Made by a program: the position numbers and the translations under genes | The notes under the pieces: generated by a model | Databases searched by the model: none | The model's input: only the letters and a program-made list of their open reading frames with translations | Told to the model about the DNA's origin: nothing | Origin: an uncultured Lachnospiraceae bacterium | GTDB taxonomy: Bacteria > Bacillota > Clostridia > Lachnospirales > Lachnospiraceae | Assembly (NCBI GenBank): GCA_910585075.1 | Contig: CAJUED010000017.1 | Span: 1-64,000, forward strand | Direction of reading: 5' to 3' | DNA: 64,000 bases | In this document: one piece after another, positions 1 to 8,254 of the stretch | How positions within the stretch are numbered: the stretch's first letter is position 1 | Layout of the letters: the number at the start of each line of letters is the position of its first letter

Positions 1-61
1 AAACTAAAAAATCCTTGAAAAATAAGGAAAAAAGACTTGACTTAATAGGGAGGTGGGGAGG

Positions 62-166
62 ATGTACATACATGGGATTGTTGATGGAGTACTGGCCGTA
101 CTTGTGCTGGAGCTGGCTACGCTCATTATAATTGCAGCACTTTATGCAAAGAAAAAAGGTAAATAA
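62..166 (+). CDS. Small single-helix membrane peptide (34 aa)
   Basis: A 34-residue reading frame preceded by a strong Shine-Dalgarno stretch (GGGAGGTG at 48-55) six bases before the ATG. Residues about 9-28 form one hydrophobic helix and the last six residues are basic (AKKKGK), the layout of a one-pass membrane peptide. It lies ahead of the phage packaging genes and ends about 140 bases before the small terminase gene. Small Firmicutes peptides of this shape are often called holin-like toxins, but I cannot identify a homologue. Function unknown; the ribosome-binding site is the main argument that it is translated. Confidence 0.5.
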   Translation: MYIHGIVDGVLAVLVLELATLIIIAALYAKKKGK

Positions 167-230
167 GCAGTAAGCAAGGCAGATGGCAGTTATGGTTGCC
201 GTCCGTTTATGGTAAGGATTTTTACATAAA

Positions 231-265
231 AATGGTACAACTTTTATCTTGAAATGTCGGATAAT
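231..265 (+). promoter_or_regulatory. Candidate phage late promoter, copy 1
   Basis: The stretch AATGGTACAAC (231-241) is followed 29 bases from its first base by GATAAT (260-265), which resembles a -10 box. Nearly the same pair recurs at 3366-3399, again just before a phage gene cluster, with a distance of 28. The A+T-rich spacer and purine-rich downstream stretch are also alike. Inferred to be a promoter or activator site driving the terminase genes. Confidence 0.45.
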
Positions 266-306
266 AGTATTAGGAAAGGAAGGAAAGAATTTACGGGGTA
301 TCACGG

Positions 307-780
307 ATGGCCAAAAGTACGATTACAGAATGGGAAGAAAAGGATAAACTTTTACTGCTGGAAGCATGGGCGCGAGACGGTCTGACGGATGAACAGATAG
401 CAGGAAATGTGGGAATCACTGTCAGGTCGCTTTATAACTGGAAAAAGAAAAGTGTTCCGATTTTTCAGTCCCTAAAAATTGGGAAAGAAGTTGCAGATAT
501 TGAAGTTGAGAATGCTCTGAGAAGGAAAGCTCTTGGATTTCGGGAGAAGGAACAGACGGTTTCTACGCGAAAGACGGTTGAATATGAAAACGGTAAGCGG
601 ATAAAAGAGATTACTGAACCCATTGTGACCGAAGTGGAAAAATATTATCCCTCAGATACTACGGCACAGATATTCTGGCTCAAGAACAGGAAGCCTGAAC
701 AGTGGCGGGACAAGCAGGAACAAAAAGTAGATTTAACGGAGGCTGTGAAGATTATTGACAGCATTGGAGAAGGTGGTTGA
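307..780 (+). CDS. Phage terminase small subunit
   Basis: 157 residues. The N-terminal part (about 10-50) contains a helix-turn-helix of the kind small terminases use to bind the packaging site (LTDEQIAGNVGITVRSLYNW). The middle is charged with a VEKYYPSDTTAQIFWLKNR segment, and the end is the usual KPEQWRDKQ stretch found in terminase small subunits of Firmicutes prophages. It recognises phage DNA and hands it to the large subunit. It overlaps the start of the large terminase gene by 26 bases, as expected for a co-translated pair. The neighbour is an unmistakable large terminase, which supports the call. Confidence 0.85.
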   Translation: MAKSTITEWEEKDKLLLLEAWARDGLTDEQIAGNVGITVRSLYNWKKKSVPIFQSLKIGKEVADIEVENALRRKALGFREKEQTVSTRKTVEYENGKRIKEITEPIVTEVEKYYPSDTTAQIFWLKNRKPEQWRDKQEQKVDLTEAVKIIDSIGEGG

Positions 781-2005
781 CTTTGGTAAGCTTATAGCGC
801 CGGTTTTTTATCCGGTTCACAGAGATATTTTAAAGGGTAACCATACATATTATGACCTATATGGCGGCAGGGGTGGCTTGAAGTCCTCATTTATATCGCT
901 GGAGATTGTTTTCGGCATAATGAAGGACAAGGAGGCCAATGCTGTTATATTCAGAAAATACGGTGTGACTTTGCGGGAATCTGTCTATGAGCAGATATTG
1001 TGGGCGATTGATGTACTGGGGGTTTCACATTTATGGGAAACGGGTGTTAGCCCTATGCAGTGTATATATCGTCCCTCAGGACAGAAAATAATATTCCGTG
1101 GCCTGGATAAGGCAAAGAAGACAAAGTCTATCAAAGTGTCCCAGGGTTATTTTAAATATTTATGGTTTGAAGAACTGGATGAGTTCGAGGGTCCGGGGGA
1201 AATACGGACGGTGCAGCAATCGGTGCTTCGTGGCGGTGAAAAATTTGTTGTATTTAAGAGCTTTAATCCACCTATCAGCATTAGTAATTGGGCAAATAAG
1301 TATGTGAATGAGCCTGATATTAATAGCTGTCGGCATAAGAGCAGTTATTTGGACGCACCACCGGAATGGCTGGGACAGCAATTCATTGATGATGCGGAAC
1401 ATTTAAAAGAAGTCAATGAGAAAGCATACCGTCATGAGTATCTTGGAGAGCCGGTTGGTACAGGAGGACAGGTCTTCGAGTTTTTGGAAATCCGGACAAT
1501 TACGGACGAGGAAATGCGGCGATTTGACCGTATTTATCAGGGTATAGACTTTGGCTGGATGCCTGACCCTATGGCGTTTATTCGGTGTTCGTACAGGCCG
1601 AATCACGAAAAAATATATTTGATGGATGAATTTGTTGGCAGGAAAATTAGTAATGAGGAGCTGGCGAAGGAAATTAAGAGTAGGAGATATGATGATTATC
1701 ACATCATGTGCGATTCTGCAGAGCCGAAGTCAGTTTCTGATTTAATCCGCATGGATGTGTGGGCACAATCTGTCTATAAACCACCGGGTTCCGTAGAATA
1801 TGGCATGAAGTGGTTGCAGCGCCGTACTATTGTTATTGACCCGGCAAGAACGCCTAACGCATATAAAGAGATTATTGAATATGAATATGACCGTGATAAG
1901 GAGGGAAACCTTCTGTCAGGCTATCCGGATAAGAATAATCATTGTATTGATGCCCTCAGATATGCCCTGTATAGAGCAATATTCTCATGGGAAACAAAGG
2001 CATAA
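755..2005 (+). CDS. Phage terminase large subunit (PBSX/Terminase_3 type)
   Basis: 416 residues, normal length for the family. It is the packaging motor ATPase and headful nuclease. A Walker A-like loop GGRGGLKS lies at about 37-44 and a Walker B-like YLWFEELDEF at about 135-144. The C-terminal nuclease half shows IDFGWMPDPM, then an acidic CDSAEPKS segment, and NHCIDALRYAL near the end, the usual order. Translation starts at a TTG that overlaps the small subunit gene; GGAGG at 739-743 supports it. In a complete prophage portal and capsid genes would follow, but here small unknown genes do. Confidence 0.9.
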   Translation: MTALEKVVDFGKLIAPVFYPVHRDILKGNHTYYDLYGGRGGLKSSFISLEIVFGIMKDKEANAVIFRKYGVTLRESVYEQILWAIDVLGVSHLWETGVSPMQCIYRPSGQKIIFRGLDKAKKTKSIKVSQGYFKYLWFEELDEFEGPGEIRTVQQSVLRGGEKFVVFKSFNPPISISNWANKYVNEPDINSCRHKSSYLDAPPEWLGQQFIDDAEHLKEVNEKAYRHEYLGEPVGTGGQVFEFLEIRTITDEEMRRFDRIYQGIDFGWMPDPMAFIRCSYRPNHEKIYLMDEFVGRKISNEELAKEIKSRRYDDYHIMCDSAEPKSVSDLIRMDVWAQSVYKPPGSVEYGMKWLQRRTIVIDPARTPNAYKEIIEYEYDRDKEGNLLSGYPDKNNHCIDALRYALYRAIFSWETKA

Positions 2006-2027
2006 TAGAAAAGGAGAAGGATAAAAT

Positions 2028-2300
2028 ATGGATTATTTGAAAGTACACTGCTTTCACTGCAAAGGAGATTTCGAGTTATATAACCGCAATATGAATTTTG
2101 ATGATAAGCCGCCGAGGTGCCCCCATTGTCTAAAAATGATGGACAAGACACAGTGGAAACGGTTGATTGATGCATATTATATCTTTGCGGAGGTGAATAA
2201 AAATTTTAGGAAATATCATGAGGACAGAGGAGAAGCATTGTTTCAGGTGGAGCTTAGAAGTTACTATGTGAAGCCGGAGAAGATTGTGATAAATGATTAG
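2028..2300 (+). CDS. Small zinc-ribbon phage protein
   Basis: 90 residues with two cysteine pairs, CFHC near residue 8 and CPHC near residue 31, separated by about 20 residues: a zinc ribbon. The rest is charged and probably helical. It lies 22 bases after the large terminase with a good ribosome site (AAAAGGAGAAGG before the ATG). Such small zinc-finger proteins are common in phage packaging and morphogenesis regions, where they may bind DNA or assist terminase, but I do not recognise a specific family. Confidence 0.65.
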   Translation: MDYLKVHCFHCKGDFELYNRNMNFDDKPPRCPHCLKMMDKTQWKRLIDAYYIFAEVNKNFRKYHEDRGEALFQVELRSYYVKPEKIVIND

Positions 2301-2316
2301 AGAATATGGAGGAATT

Positions 2317-3243
2317 ATGAATAAGCTTGTGTGTGGCATGGTGGTAGATGAAGACCTTTATAAAAAGTATCGGAGTAAAAAATATAAAATTGGTGGCAGG
2401 GAAGTATCAATTGACGGTATTGAAATTATGTCCGTTTCAAAGGAATATGAAAATAAACTACCAGAAGATGCAAGAGAAGCGAAACAAGTTGCAGACCAGA
2501 TTCGAAGTGAAATAAGACAATATTATGTAGCGAAAGACGGAAGAAAGGAATATGTGGCTATGAAACACGATACATTTGACGGATATTTAAAGGATTTGCA
2601 GGAGATTCATGCAAAGGTAGCGCCGGAGAGGATTCAGCTTAAGGAGAAATGGAACTCAGCACAGAAACGGTGGCAGGATGACCAGCGGGAATTTAAGGGT
2701 GATGAGCATTACTTGGCAAGGGAAAAGGTGAGATATCTGGATGCGCAGGAAGAATACAAAAGTGGAATCCAGGCATTACAGCAGAGAACCCGGAATGAGA
2801 TTAAGGCAGTACAGGCCGAGTATGATAAACATGTTAACGATTTCTATGCAGCAAATGGAAACCGGCTGGATGATTCCGTGGTGCGTCTGTTAAATTCCGG
2901 AATTAAGCTGACGGATGCGGAGATTGACGGTATGGTCAATCAGAACAGGAGCAATCCGACTATGCTTCGGCTGATATCTGACCATTGTGAGAAACAGGGG
3001 ATTGAAAACAAGTCTGCCAGAGTTTATGGGAGCCTTGCAAGGAAAAGCGGTGCGGATGAGAGAGAAGCTTTTAAAGTGGTCGCAGATATGGTCGAAAAGG
3101 CGGTCTGTGAGGATGAAGTTACATCAAGCGTGTGGTCAAAGCAGGAATCTCATTTCAAAAGACTCAGTGATGAGCAGATTGGCGCTATGGATACATTTTG
3201 GGTGCGGCCAGCTGCCCGGGAAGAAACTGGACAGAATATCTGA
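2317..3243 (+). CDS. Uncharacterised phage protein, coiled-coil rich
   Basis: 308 residues from the ATG at 2317, chosen because GGAGG (2308-2312) lies just before it; an earlier ATG at 2293 has a weaker site. Residues about 50-190 are highly charged and helical, with long runs of E, K, Q and R suggesting coiled coils. It occupies the position where portal or head genes normally follow terminase, but nothing in it resembles a portal or major capsid protein. A scaffold-like or head-associated role is possible; I do not recognise the family. A hairpin follows the stop codon. Confidence 0.6.
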   Translation: MNKLVCGMVVDEDLYKKYRSKKYKIGGREVSIDGIEIMSVSKEYENKLPEDAREAKQVADQIRSEIRQYYVAKDGRKEYVAMKHDTFDGYLKDLQEIHAKVAPERIQLKEKWNSAQKRWQDDQREFKGDEHYLAREKVRYLDAQEEYKSGIQALQQRTRNEIKAVQAEYDKHVNDFYAANGNRLDDSVVRLLNSGIKLTDAEIDGMVNQNRSNPTMLRLISDHCEKQGIENKSARVYGSLARKSGADEREAFKVVADMVEKAVCEDEVTSSVWSKQESHFKRLSDEQIGAMDTFWVRPAAREETGQNI

Positions 3244-3246
3244 TTT

Positions 3247-3288
3247 AACAAGGGTGAGGAGACTGATAATGGTATCTTTACCCTTGTT
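3247..3288 (+). terminator. Possible terminator after the first phage block
   Basis: Nine-base perfect arms AACAAGGGT (3247-3255) and ACCCTTGTT (3280-3288) directly after the stop codon of the coiled-coil gene. The T-run after the stem is weak, so termination is only a candidate role. Confidence 0.4.
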
Positions 3289-3365
3289 GCTTTAATAGAT
3301 TGACTTATAGAATGTAATAGTTCTTAATCTATCCGGTGTAGTGATACGGCTGGAATGTCTTTTAA

Positions 3366-3399
3366 AATGGTACAACATTTCTACAAAATATTAGATAAT
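3366..3399 (+). promoter_or_regulatory. Candidate phage late promoter, copy 2
   Basis: AATGGTACAAC at 3366-3376 and GATAAT at 3394-3399, the second copy of the arrangement at 231-265, with spacing changed by one base. It precedes the 3434 gene and lies downstream of a candidate terminator, as expected if a new transcript starts here. Confidence 0.45.
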
Positions 3400-3433
3400 G
3401 TAAGAAGGGAAAGGAAAGACAGGAGGGAAATGT

Positions 3434-3889
3434 ATGGGAATGACACAGGAAGCTGTAGAAGCACGTAGGGATTATAAAAGGCAGTACAGGAATGAAAACC
3501 GGGATAAAATCAATGCTCAGCAAAGAGAATGGCGTGCAAATAATCCTGATAAGGTAAAACAGTATAATGCAAGGTATTGGGAGAAGAAGTGTAGAGCATC
3601 ATGGAAGGAACTTGGAATTACACCGGAACGATTAGAAGAACTGCAGGAAGCTGCCAGGTCGGGAAAGTATGATGAGGTAGTGCTGAATGCGGCCCACAAG
3701 GCTGACTGTTTGACGGCGAAGTATATTATATTGTCCGTTAAAAAGAATCTCTCTTACGAGGGCTTACAACGGTTGTGGGAGCTGCGAGAGATTGAGCGCA
3801 TGGCGTGTTGCAGGACGGATTTTTATGGAAAGCGGCGACTATTTTTTCACTACTTGGATTGTGCTCTAAGAGGTGTGGAGGAAGACTGA
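3434..3889 (+). CDS. Uncharacterised basic phage protein
   Basis: 151 residues; AGGAGGG at 3421-3427 is six bases before the ATG. The first 50 residues are very basic and aromatic, with repeating units such as YKRQYRNENRDKINAQQREW and NPDKVKQYNARYWEKK. This spaced N-P-D/R-D-K-I/V pattern is typical of nucleic-acid-binding N-termini in small phage proteins, often near HNH nucleases, but no HNH motif is present. The second half is helical and contains two adjacent cysteines. Function unknown; a DNA-binding or late regulatory role would fit its place behind a promoter. Confidence 0.55.
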   Translation: MGMTQEAVEARRDYKRQYRNENRDKINAQQREWRANNPDKVKQYNARYWEKKCRASWKELGITPERLEELQEAARSGKYDEVVLNAAHKADCLTAKYIILSVKKNLSYEGLQRLWELREIERMACCRTDFYGKRRLFFHYLDCALRGVEED

Positions 3890-3914
3890 CGTAGAATGGG
3901 AAAGGATACCGGAA

Positions 3915-4337
3915 ATGGGGAAAACACAGGGTGGAGAGAGATTCTTTAAGATAGAGCTGAATAACCAAGGAGATTATGTTATGGTTCCGATTGGAAATAG
4001 TGATTTTTATGACCATTTTGCGAAAGGGTGTAAGCAAATATGGGGAATGGCGGGAGGAGCCTGTAGCAAATTAAAGAAAATTGAGAGAAAGTATAAAAGT
4101 TCGAGAAGTCTTGAGTCGGATCTGAAAAGAATTGAAGAAACAGCAAAGATAAATGTGCAGTTTTCTAAAAACGCAGCAGGTATAATTGATAATATTTTTG
4201 GAGAGGACACAGTAAGAAAATATTTTTACAAGTCTTATGAGGAAAACCCTGGTTTTATACCTGGTGTAGAGTGTTTTACTGACTTCCTTGACCAGATTAC
4301 ACCCATAATGCAGAATCTGTTGGAGAACAGATTTTAA
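3915..4337 (+). CDS. Tail assembly chaperone-like phage protein
   Basis: 140 residues from the ATG at 3915 (GGAAAGGA upstream); a longer frame from a GTG at 3873 is possible and would overlap the previous gene. An N-terminal beta-rich part with an IGNSDFYDHF segment is followed by helices and ends with a VRKYFYKSYEENPG...FTDFLDQITP pattern, like the IFG-E-x-FxG endings of small tail chaperones that sit just before tape measure genes in Firmicutes siphophages. Position supports this: the next gene is the tape measure. I found no overlapping frame for the usual frameshifted GT extension. Confidence 0.5.
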   Translation: MGKTQGGERFFKIELNNQGDYVMVPIGNSDFYDHFAKGCKQIWGMAGGACSKLKKIERKYKSSRSLESDLKRIEETAKINVQFSKNAAGIIDNIFGEDTVRKYFYKSYEENPGFIPGVECFTDFLDQITPIMQNLLENRF

Positions 4338-4470
4338 TGAATTATAGATAGTATCTTTTATATGAGAACATTAGTTTATATAGTATGTGAAAAAGAATAA
4401 GATAAAAATATTACCGGTGCGTAAAAGGTACGCATTGCTAACCTGAAAAAATTACAGGCAGATTTGTAAA

Positions 4471-4501
4471 GGCATCTCTGCTTTGTGGAGGTGTCTTTTT
4501 T
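4471..4501 (+). promoter_or_regulatory. Terminator-like hairpin covering the tape measure ribosome site
   Basis: Arms GGCATCTC (4471-4478) and GAGGTGTC (4488-4495) form an eight-pair stem with two G-T pairs, followed by six T (4496-4501). The Shine-Dalgarno of the tape measure gene, GGAGGTG (4487-4493), lies in the 3' arm and the start codon follows at once. The structure could terminate transcription, hide the ribosome site, or both. Confidence 0.5.
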
Positions 4502-7500
4502 ATGGCGCAATATGATGGCTCAATCAGAATTAGTACAGAAATAACGACCAAAGATGCGGAAAAAGAGCTAAAGAGTCTTGAGAGCAGTATATCAAAAACT
4601 GCCGACAAGATTGCTTATTTGCGCTCAAAAATGGATGCGCTGAAAGACGTTAAGTTGCCTACACAAGAATATAAAGAGATTCAAACACAAATTGAAGCGA
4701 CTGAAAAAAGAATTACTGCTTTACAGGCACGTCAGGAGAAGTTTCTTGCTACTGGCGGAAAAGAATCTTCATCATCATACAAAAAAATGCAGTACGACTT
4801 GGAGGAATTGCAAAACTCGCTTCCATTCTTAAAAGGTGAATTACAGGATTTAATTGATTCAGGAAAAGCATTTACTCTCGGTTCTGATACTGATAAATAC
4901 GCTGAAATGGCCGCGCAAATGGAGCAGCTTAATCAGCAGATAGAATCTGATACACAGCGGCAAACAGAATTACAATCTGCACTCGCATCAGAGGAACAGC
5001 GCCTTGCAGATATTAAAGCCAAATCAATGATATCTGACCAGCAAATTATTGATTTACTAGAGCGCCGCAAACAACTTACAAGTGAAATTGCTGATATGGA
5101 AAAGGCCGGGCTTGGATATGGGTATCAGGAATATGACACTGCACAACAGGAACTGTCTGCTGTTAATAAACAGATAAAGGAGTACAAAGACAATCTTTCT
5201 AAAGTACCAGAGAGATTTTCCATGATGCACAAATCCGCACAAAAGGCTTTTAGTGCTCTTTGCGGCGGTATTTCCAAAAGCAATGGATTATTTCCATTAT
5301 TGAACAATTCTGCAGACAGAGCGTTTCAAACAGTATCAAAGGGAGCCAAACAAGGCGCTGGTTTACTTTCTACATTTGCAGGCCGTTTAAAAGGTCTTGC
5401 AGCTTCGGCATTTATATTCAATCTGATGTCCAAAGGGTTTAGCTCTATGGTTTCCAGTATGAAAACCGGATTTACAAACCTTATGGAATATTCGGGGAGT
5501 TTTGCAGACAGTATTCAGTCTGTAAAAAATTCCTTAAGTACTCTCGGGAATCAGATAGCAGCGGCCTTTGCTCCGGTAGTACAGGCGGTTATCCCGTGGT
5601 TGAATCAGCTTATTTCCGTACTCGCAACTGCTATGTCTTATGTGGCGCAGTTTATTGCGGCATTGACAGGAAAAGGGTCATATATAAGAGCGAAGAAAGT
5701 ACAAGACGCTTATAATGCGTCTTTAGGAGGCACGGCAAAGAAAGAAAAAGATGTAGCCGACAATGCGGATGATATGTCGGATTCGCTTGATGATACAAAA
5801 AAATCTGCGGATAAGGCACGCAGTGCACTGGCAGCATTTGATGATTTAGATGTACTGGAAAAACAGGATGAGGATACGAGCAACACAGCACTGGATAAAA
5901 TAAAAGATGTAAAAGATGCAATGGACGATTTGGGAAGTGGTGCGGGCGGTGGTACAGGGGATTGGTTTGAGGAAGTCCCTATTGAAAGCAGTATCCTGGA
6001 TGCGGTAGAAAACCTGAAAAATATTCTTGCACAAATTTTTGCACCGTTAAAAGAAGTGTGGGACAGGGAGAGCAAATTTGTTATAGATTCCTGGAAATAT
6101 GCGCTTGGTGAGACATGGCAACTGATAAAGGATATAGGACGCGATTTTCTCACTGTATGGAATCAGGAATCGACTATTCAGATGTTTGCAGATATGCTTC
6201 ATATTGTTGGGGATATTGGACTGGTTATAGGAAATTTGACACACAATCTTGATGAAGCATGGAATAAGAATCAAATAGGTTTACAGATTCTTGAAAATAT
6301 CAGAGATATCTTTGCCGTAATTATTTCAAATATACGAGAAGCGGCTGACTATACAGTGCTATGGAGCAAAAACCTTGATTTTTATCCGCTTCTTGAAGCA
6401 TTTGAGGGACTTACAGCATCTTTGATACCATTGATGGATAATCTAAGTTCCGCTTTAGTTTTTCTATACGAACATGCTTTACTTCCCATAGCAAAGTGGG
6501 CAATAGAATCAGCTTTGCCGGCTTCTATTGATGTGGTATCTGCGGCAATCGACGTGTTAAATGCAGTACTGGAAGCACTACAGCCTTTAGGATTATGGTT
6601 TTGGGAGAATTTTTTACAACCGTTGGGAGCTTGGGCGGGGGATGCCATTATAACAGCATTAGAAACAATTTCTAATTTGTTGACGGGTTTTGCCAATTGG
6701 ATTGTAGAAAATTCGGAGGCAGTGCAGAACTTTGTCATTATAATGGGTTCTTTTGCAGCGGCATTTAAAATTGTTACTACTGTTGTAAGTGCATGGAGCG
6801 CGATATCAGCAATTGCATCTGCGGCGACAACGGCATTAGGTGCAGCCATAGCCTTTCTAACTTCTCCGGTGGGAATTATCGTTGCTGCTATTGGGGCACT
6901 TATTGCGGCTGGTGTATTGCTGTATAAACACTGGGATGAAGTGAAAGCAGCTGCAGAAAATTTAAAGGAAAATATAGTCAATATTGTAAAAAAAATTGGA
7001 GAATGGCTTACAAACTTTTTTTCACAGCTATCAAGCAGTATTTCTTCAAAATTACAGAGCATACAAAAATTTTTCTCTGATATTTGGACGGCCATATATA
7101 AATCCACAACCGAAATATGGACAAAGGTTCAGGAGTGGTTCACCCAGACTCTTAGCAATATTCAGAAATTATTTACTGATATATGGACCGACATTCAAAA
7201 CTGGTTTACCGGATTCTGGAACAGATTTACTAATTCCCTCCGGGAAGTATGGTCAAATATTGTCTTATTCTTTGGACAAAAATTCAATGAAATAAAGCAA
7301 TTATTTAACAATTATATGTCATTTGTAAGTGACATTATAAGTAACGGATGGACTAATGCATGGAACAAAGCAACAGAAGTATTTAACAGCTTTAAATCAA
7401 AAATAGAAAGCATAGTAAGTGGAATTAAAGATGTGCTGGGTTCATTCGTTTCGTGGGTTTCGGATATCGTATCAAAAATAACATCCACGATTGGCAAAAT

Positions 7501-7894
7501 TGTAGATTCCGTTTCCTCCGCCAATTCGTCTGTTGACCAGTTGTCAGAAAGAGATATATCGGCCAGGAGCTCTTATATGTTGGTAAACACTTACGCCTAT
7601 AATCTGGATGATATTCCGCATCTCGCATCAGGTTCCGTTATTCGTGGCGGTAATCCATTTATGGTTATGTTGGGGGACCAGCCACACGGTCAGACAAACA
7701 TTGAGGCGCCACTTTCTACAATTGAGCAGGCGGTTGACAATGTTATGTCCCGGAGAGGATACAGTGGCGGCGTATTAAACCCGACTATAGCACTGAATGT
7801 TAACGGCCAGGAATTTGCCAGACTAACATTAAATGATATTTTGAGGGAAGCTGCGCGGCAAGGATATGACGTTTCTGTATTGGGGGTAACATAA
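4502..7894 (+). CDS. Phage tail tape measure protein
   Basis: 1130 residues, by far the longest phage gene here. It sets tail length and is usually threaded through the tail tube. Residues 1-240 are coiled coil rich in E, K, Q and L. Hydrophobic helical segments follow around 280-390, a D/S-rich linker near 410-460, then further hydrophobic stretches near 720-810. Between about 830 and 960 the tryptophan-rich repeats (FTDIWTDIQNWFTGFW and similar) recur, as in many Firmicutes tape measures. The C-terminus ends in a compact domain with NPTIALNVNGQEFARL. No distal tail gene follows, so the prophage is cut short here. Confidence 0.92.
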   Translation: MAQYDGSIRISTEITTKDAEKELKSLESSISKTADKIAYLRSKMDALKDVKLPTQEYKEIQTQIEATEKRITALQARQEKFLATGGKESSSSYKKMQYDLEELQNSLPFLKGELQDLIDSGKAFTLGSDTDKYAEMAAQMEQLNQQIESDTQRQTELQSALASEEQRLADIKAKSMISDQQIIDLLERRKQLTSEIADMEKAGLGYGYQEYDTAQQELSAVNKQIKEYKDNLSKVPERFSMMHKSAQKAFSALCGGISKSNGLFPLLNNSADRAFQTVSKGAKQGAGLLSTFAGRLKGLAASAFIFNLMSKGFSSMVSSMKTGFTNLMEYSGSFADSIQSVKNSLSTLGNQIAAAFAPVVQAVIPWLNQLISVLATAMSYVAQFIAALTGKGSYIRAKKVQDAYNASLGGTAKKEKDVADNADDMSDSLDDTKKSADKARSALAAFDDLDVLEKQDEDTSNTALDKIKDVKDAMDDLGSGAGGGTGDWFEEVPIESSILDAVENLKNILAQIFAPLKEVWDRESKFVIDSWKYALGETWQLIKDIGRDFLTVWNQESTIQMFADMLHIVGDIGLVIGNLTHNLDEAWNKNQIGLQILENIRDIFAVIISNIREAADYTVLWSKNLDFYPLLEAFEGLTASLIPLMDNLSSALVFLYEHALLPIAKWAIESALPASIDVVSAAIDVLNAVLEALQPLGLWFWENFLQPLGAWAGDAIITALETISNLLTGFANWIVENSEAVQNFVIIMGSFAAAFKIVTTVVSAWSAISAIASAATTALGAAIAFLTSPVGIIVAAIGALIAAGVLLYKHWDEVKAAAENLKENIVNIVKKIGEWLTNFFSQLSSSISSKLQSIQKFFSDIWTAIYKSTTEIWTKVQEWFTQTLSNIQKLFTDIWTDIQNWFTGFWNRFTNSLREVWSNIVLFFGQKFNEIKQLFNNYMSFVSDIISNGWTNAWNKATEVFNSFKSKIESIVSGIKDVLGSFVSWVSDIVSKITSTIGKIVDSVSSANSSVDQLSERDISARSSYMLVNTYAYNLDDIPHLASGSVIRGGNPFMVMLGDQPHGQTNIEAPLSTIEQAVDNVMSRRGYSGGVLNPTIALNVNGQEFARLTLNDILREAARQGYDVSVLGVT

Positions 7895-8005
7895 AATTAA
7901 ACTGCGTCATTTTCCACTAGTGACACGTTAGTGACAAGCGATTCGCCAAGGGCCTGAAAATCAAGGAAATTTTTGAATATTCCTTTAAGGATTTCTTAAT
8001 TTTGG

Positions 8006-8034
8006 AAAAAAGCCTATAAAATGGGCTTTTTTTT
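8006..8034 (+). terminator. Rho-independent terminator after the phage block
   Basis: AAAAAAGCC (8006-8014) pairs with GGCTTTTTT (8024-8032) around an eight to nine-base loop and runs into eight T. It closes the tape measure transcript. Confidence 0.75.
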
Positions 8035-8042
8035 GTTATACT
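8034..8042 (+). promoter_or_regulatory. Candidate extended -10 promoter of the O-acylation genes
   Basis: TGTTATACT carries the TG motif one base before a TATACT hexamer. No good -35 box is seen at 17 bases. It lies after the terminator and about 210 bases before the acyltransferase start, leaving a long untranslated leader. Confidence 0.35.
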
Positions 8043-8254
8043 AATGGCAGATAGAAACGACCTGCTGATTTTGGAAATCAGTTTGTGAAAAAGCTATGCT
8101 TCTAATGGAAGGATTTTTGTGTGGATGTGGCACAGGCGGATGAGCGCTTACGGCCTTTTGTGGAAACTTTCTTCCTGTGAGAAGACAGGCGGCAGATAGA
8201 GTGTGCGGAATGGATAACTGTTTATATTTTATGAAAGGACGGGAGGGGAATATC

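Larger units (their letters stand above)
7895..8254. other. 360-base gap at the prophage boundary
   Basis: No convincing gene. It holds a direct repeat TAGTGACA at 7918-7925 and 7929-7936 (11 bases apart), the terminator at 8006-8034, an extended -10 box (TGTTATACT, 8034-8042) and a long leader before the acyltransferase. It marks the junction between phage remnant and chromosomal genes; I found no duplicated attachment core. Confidence 0.5.

Noticed and set aside
4338..4501. Programmed frameshift extension of the tail chaperone
   Set aside because: No long overlapping frame follows the chaperone gene, and no clear slippery run was found.
6382..7107. Long minus-strand frame of 241 codons inside the tape measure gene
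   Set aside because: Antisense shadow of a clear coding sequence, with no ribosome site or family match.
7918..7936. Direct repeat TAGTGACA as a phage attachment site
   Set aside because: The copies are only 11 bases apart and there is no integrase or distant copy in the window.
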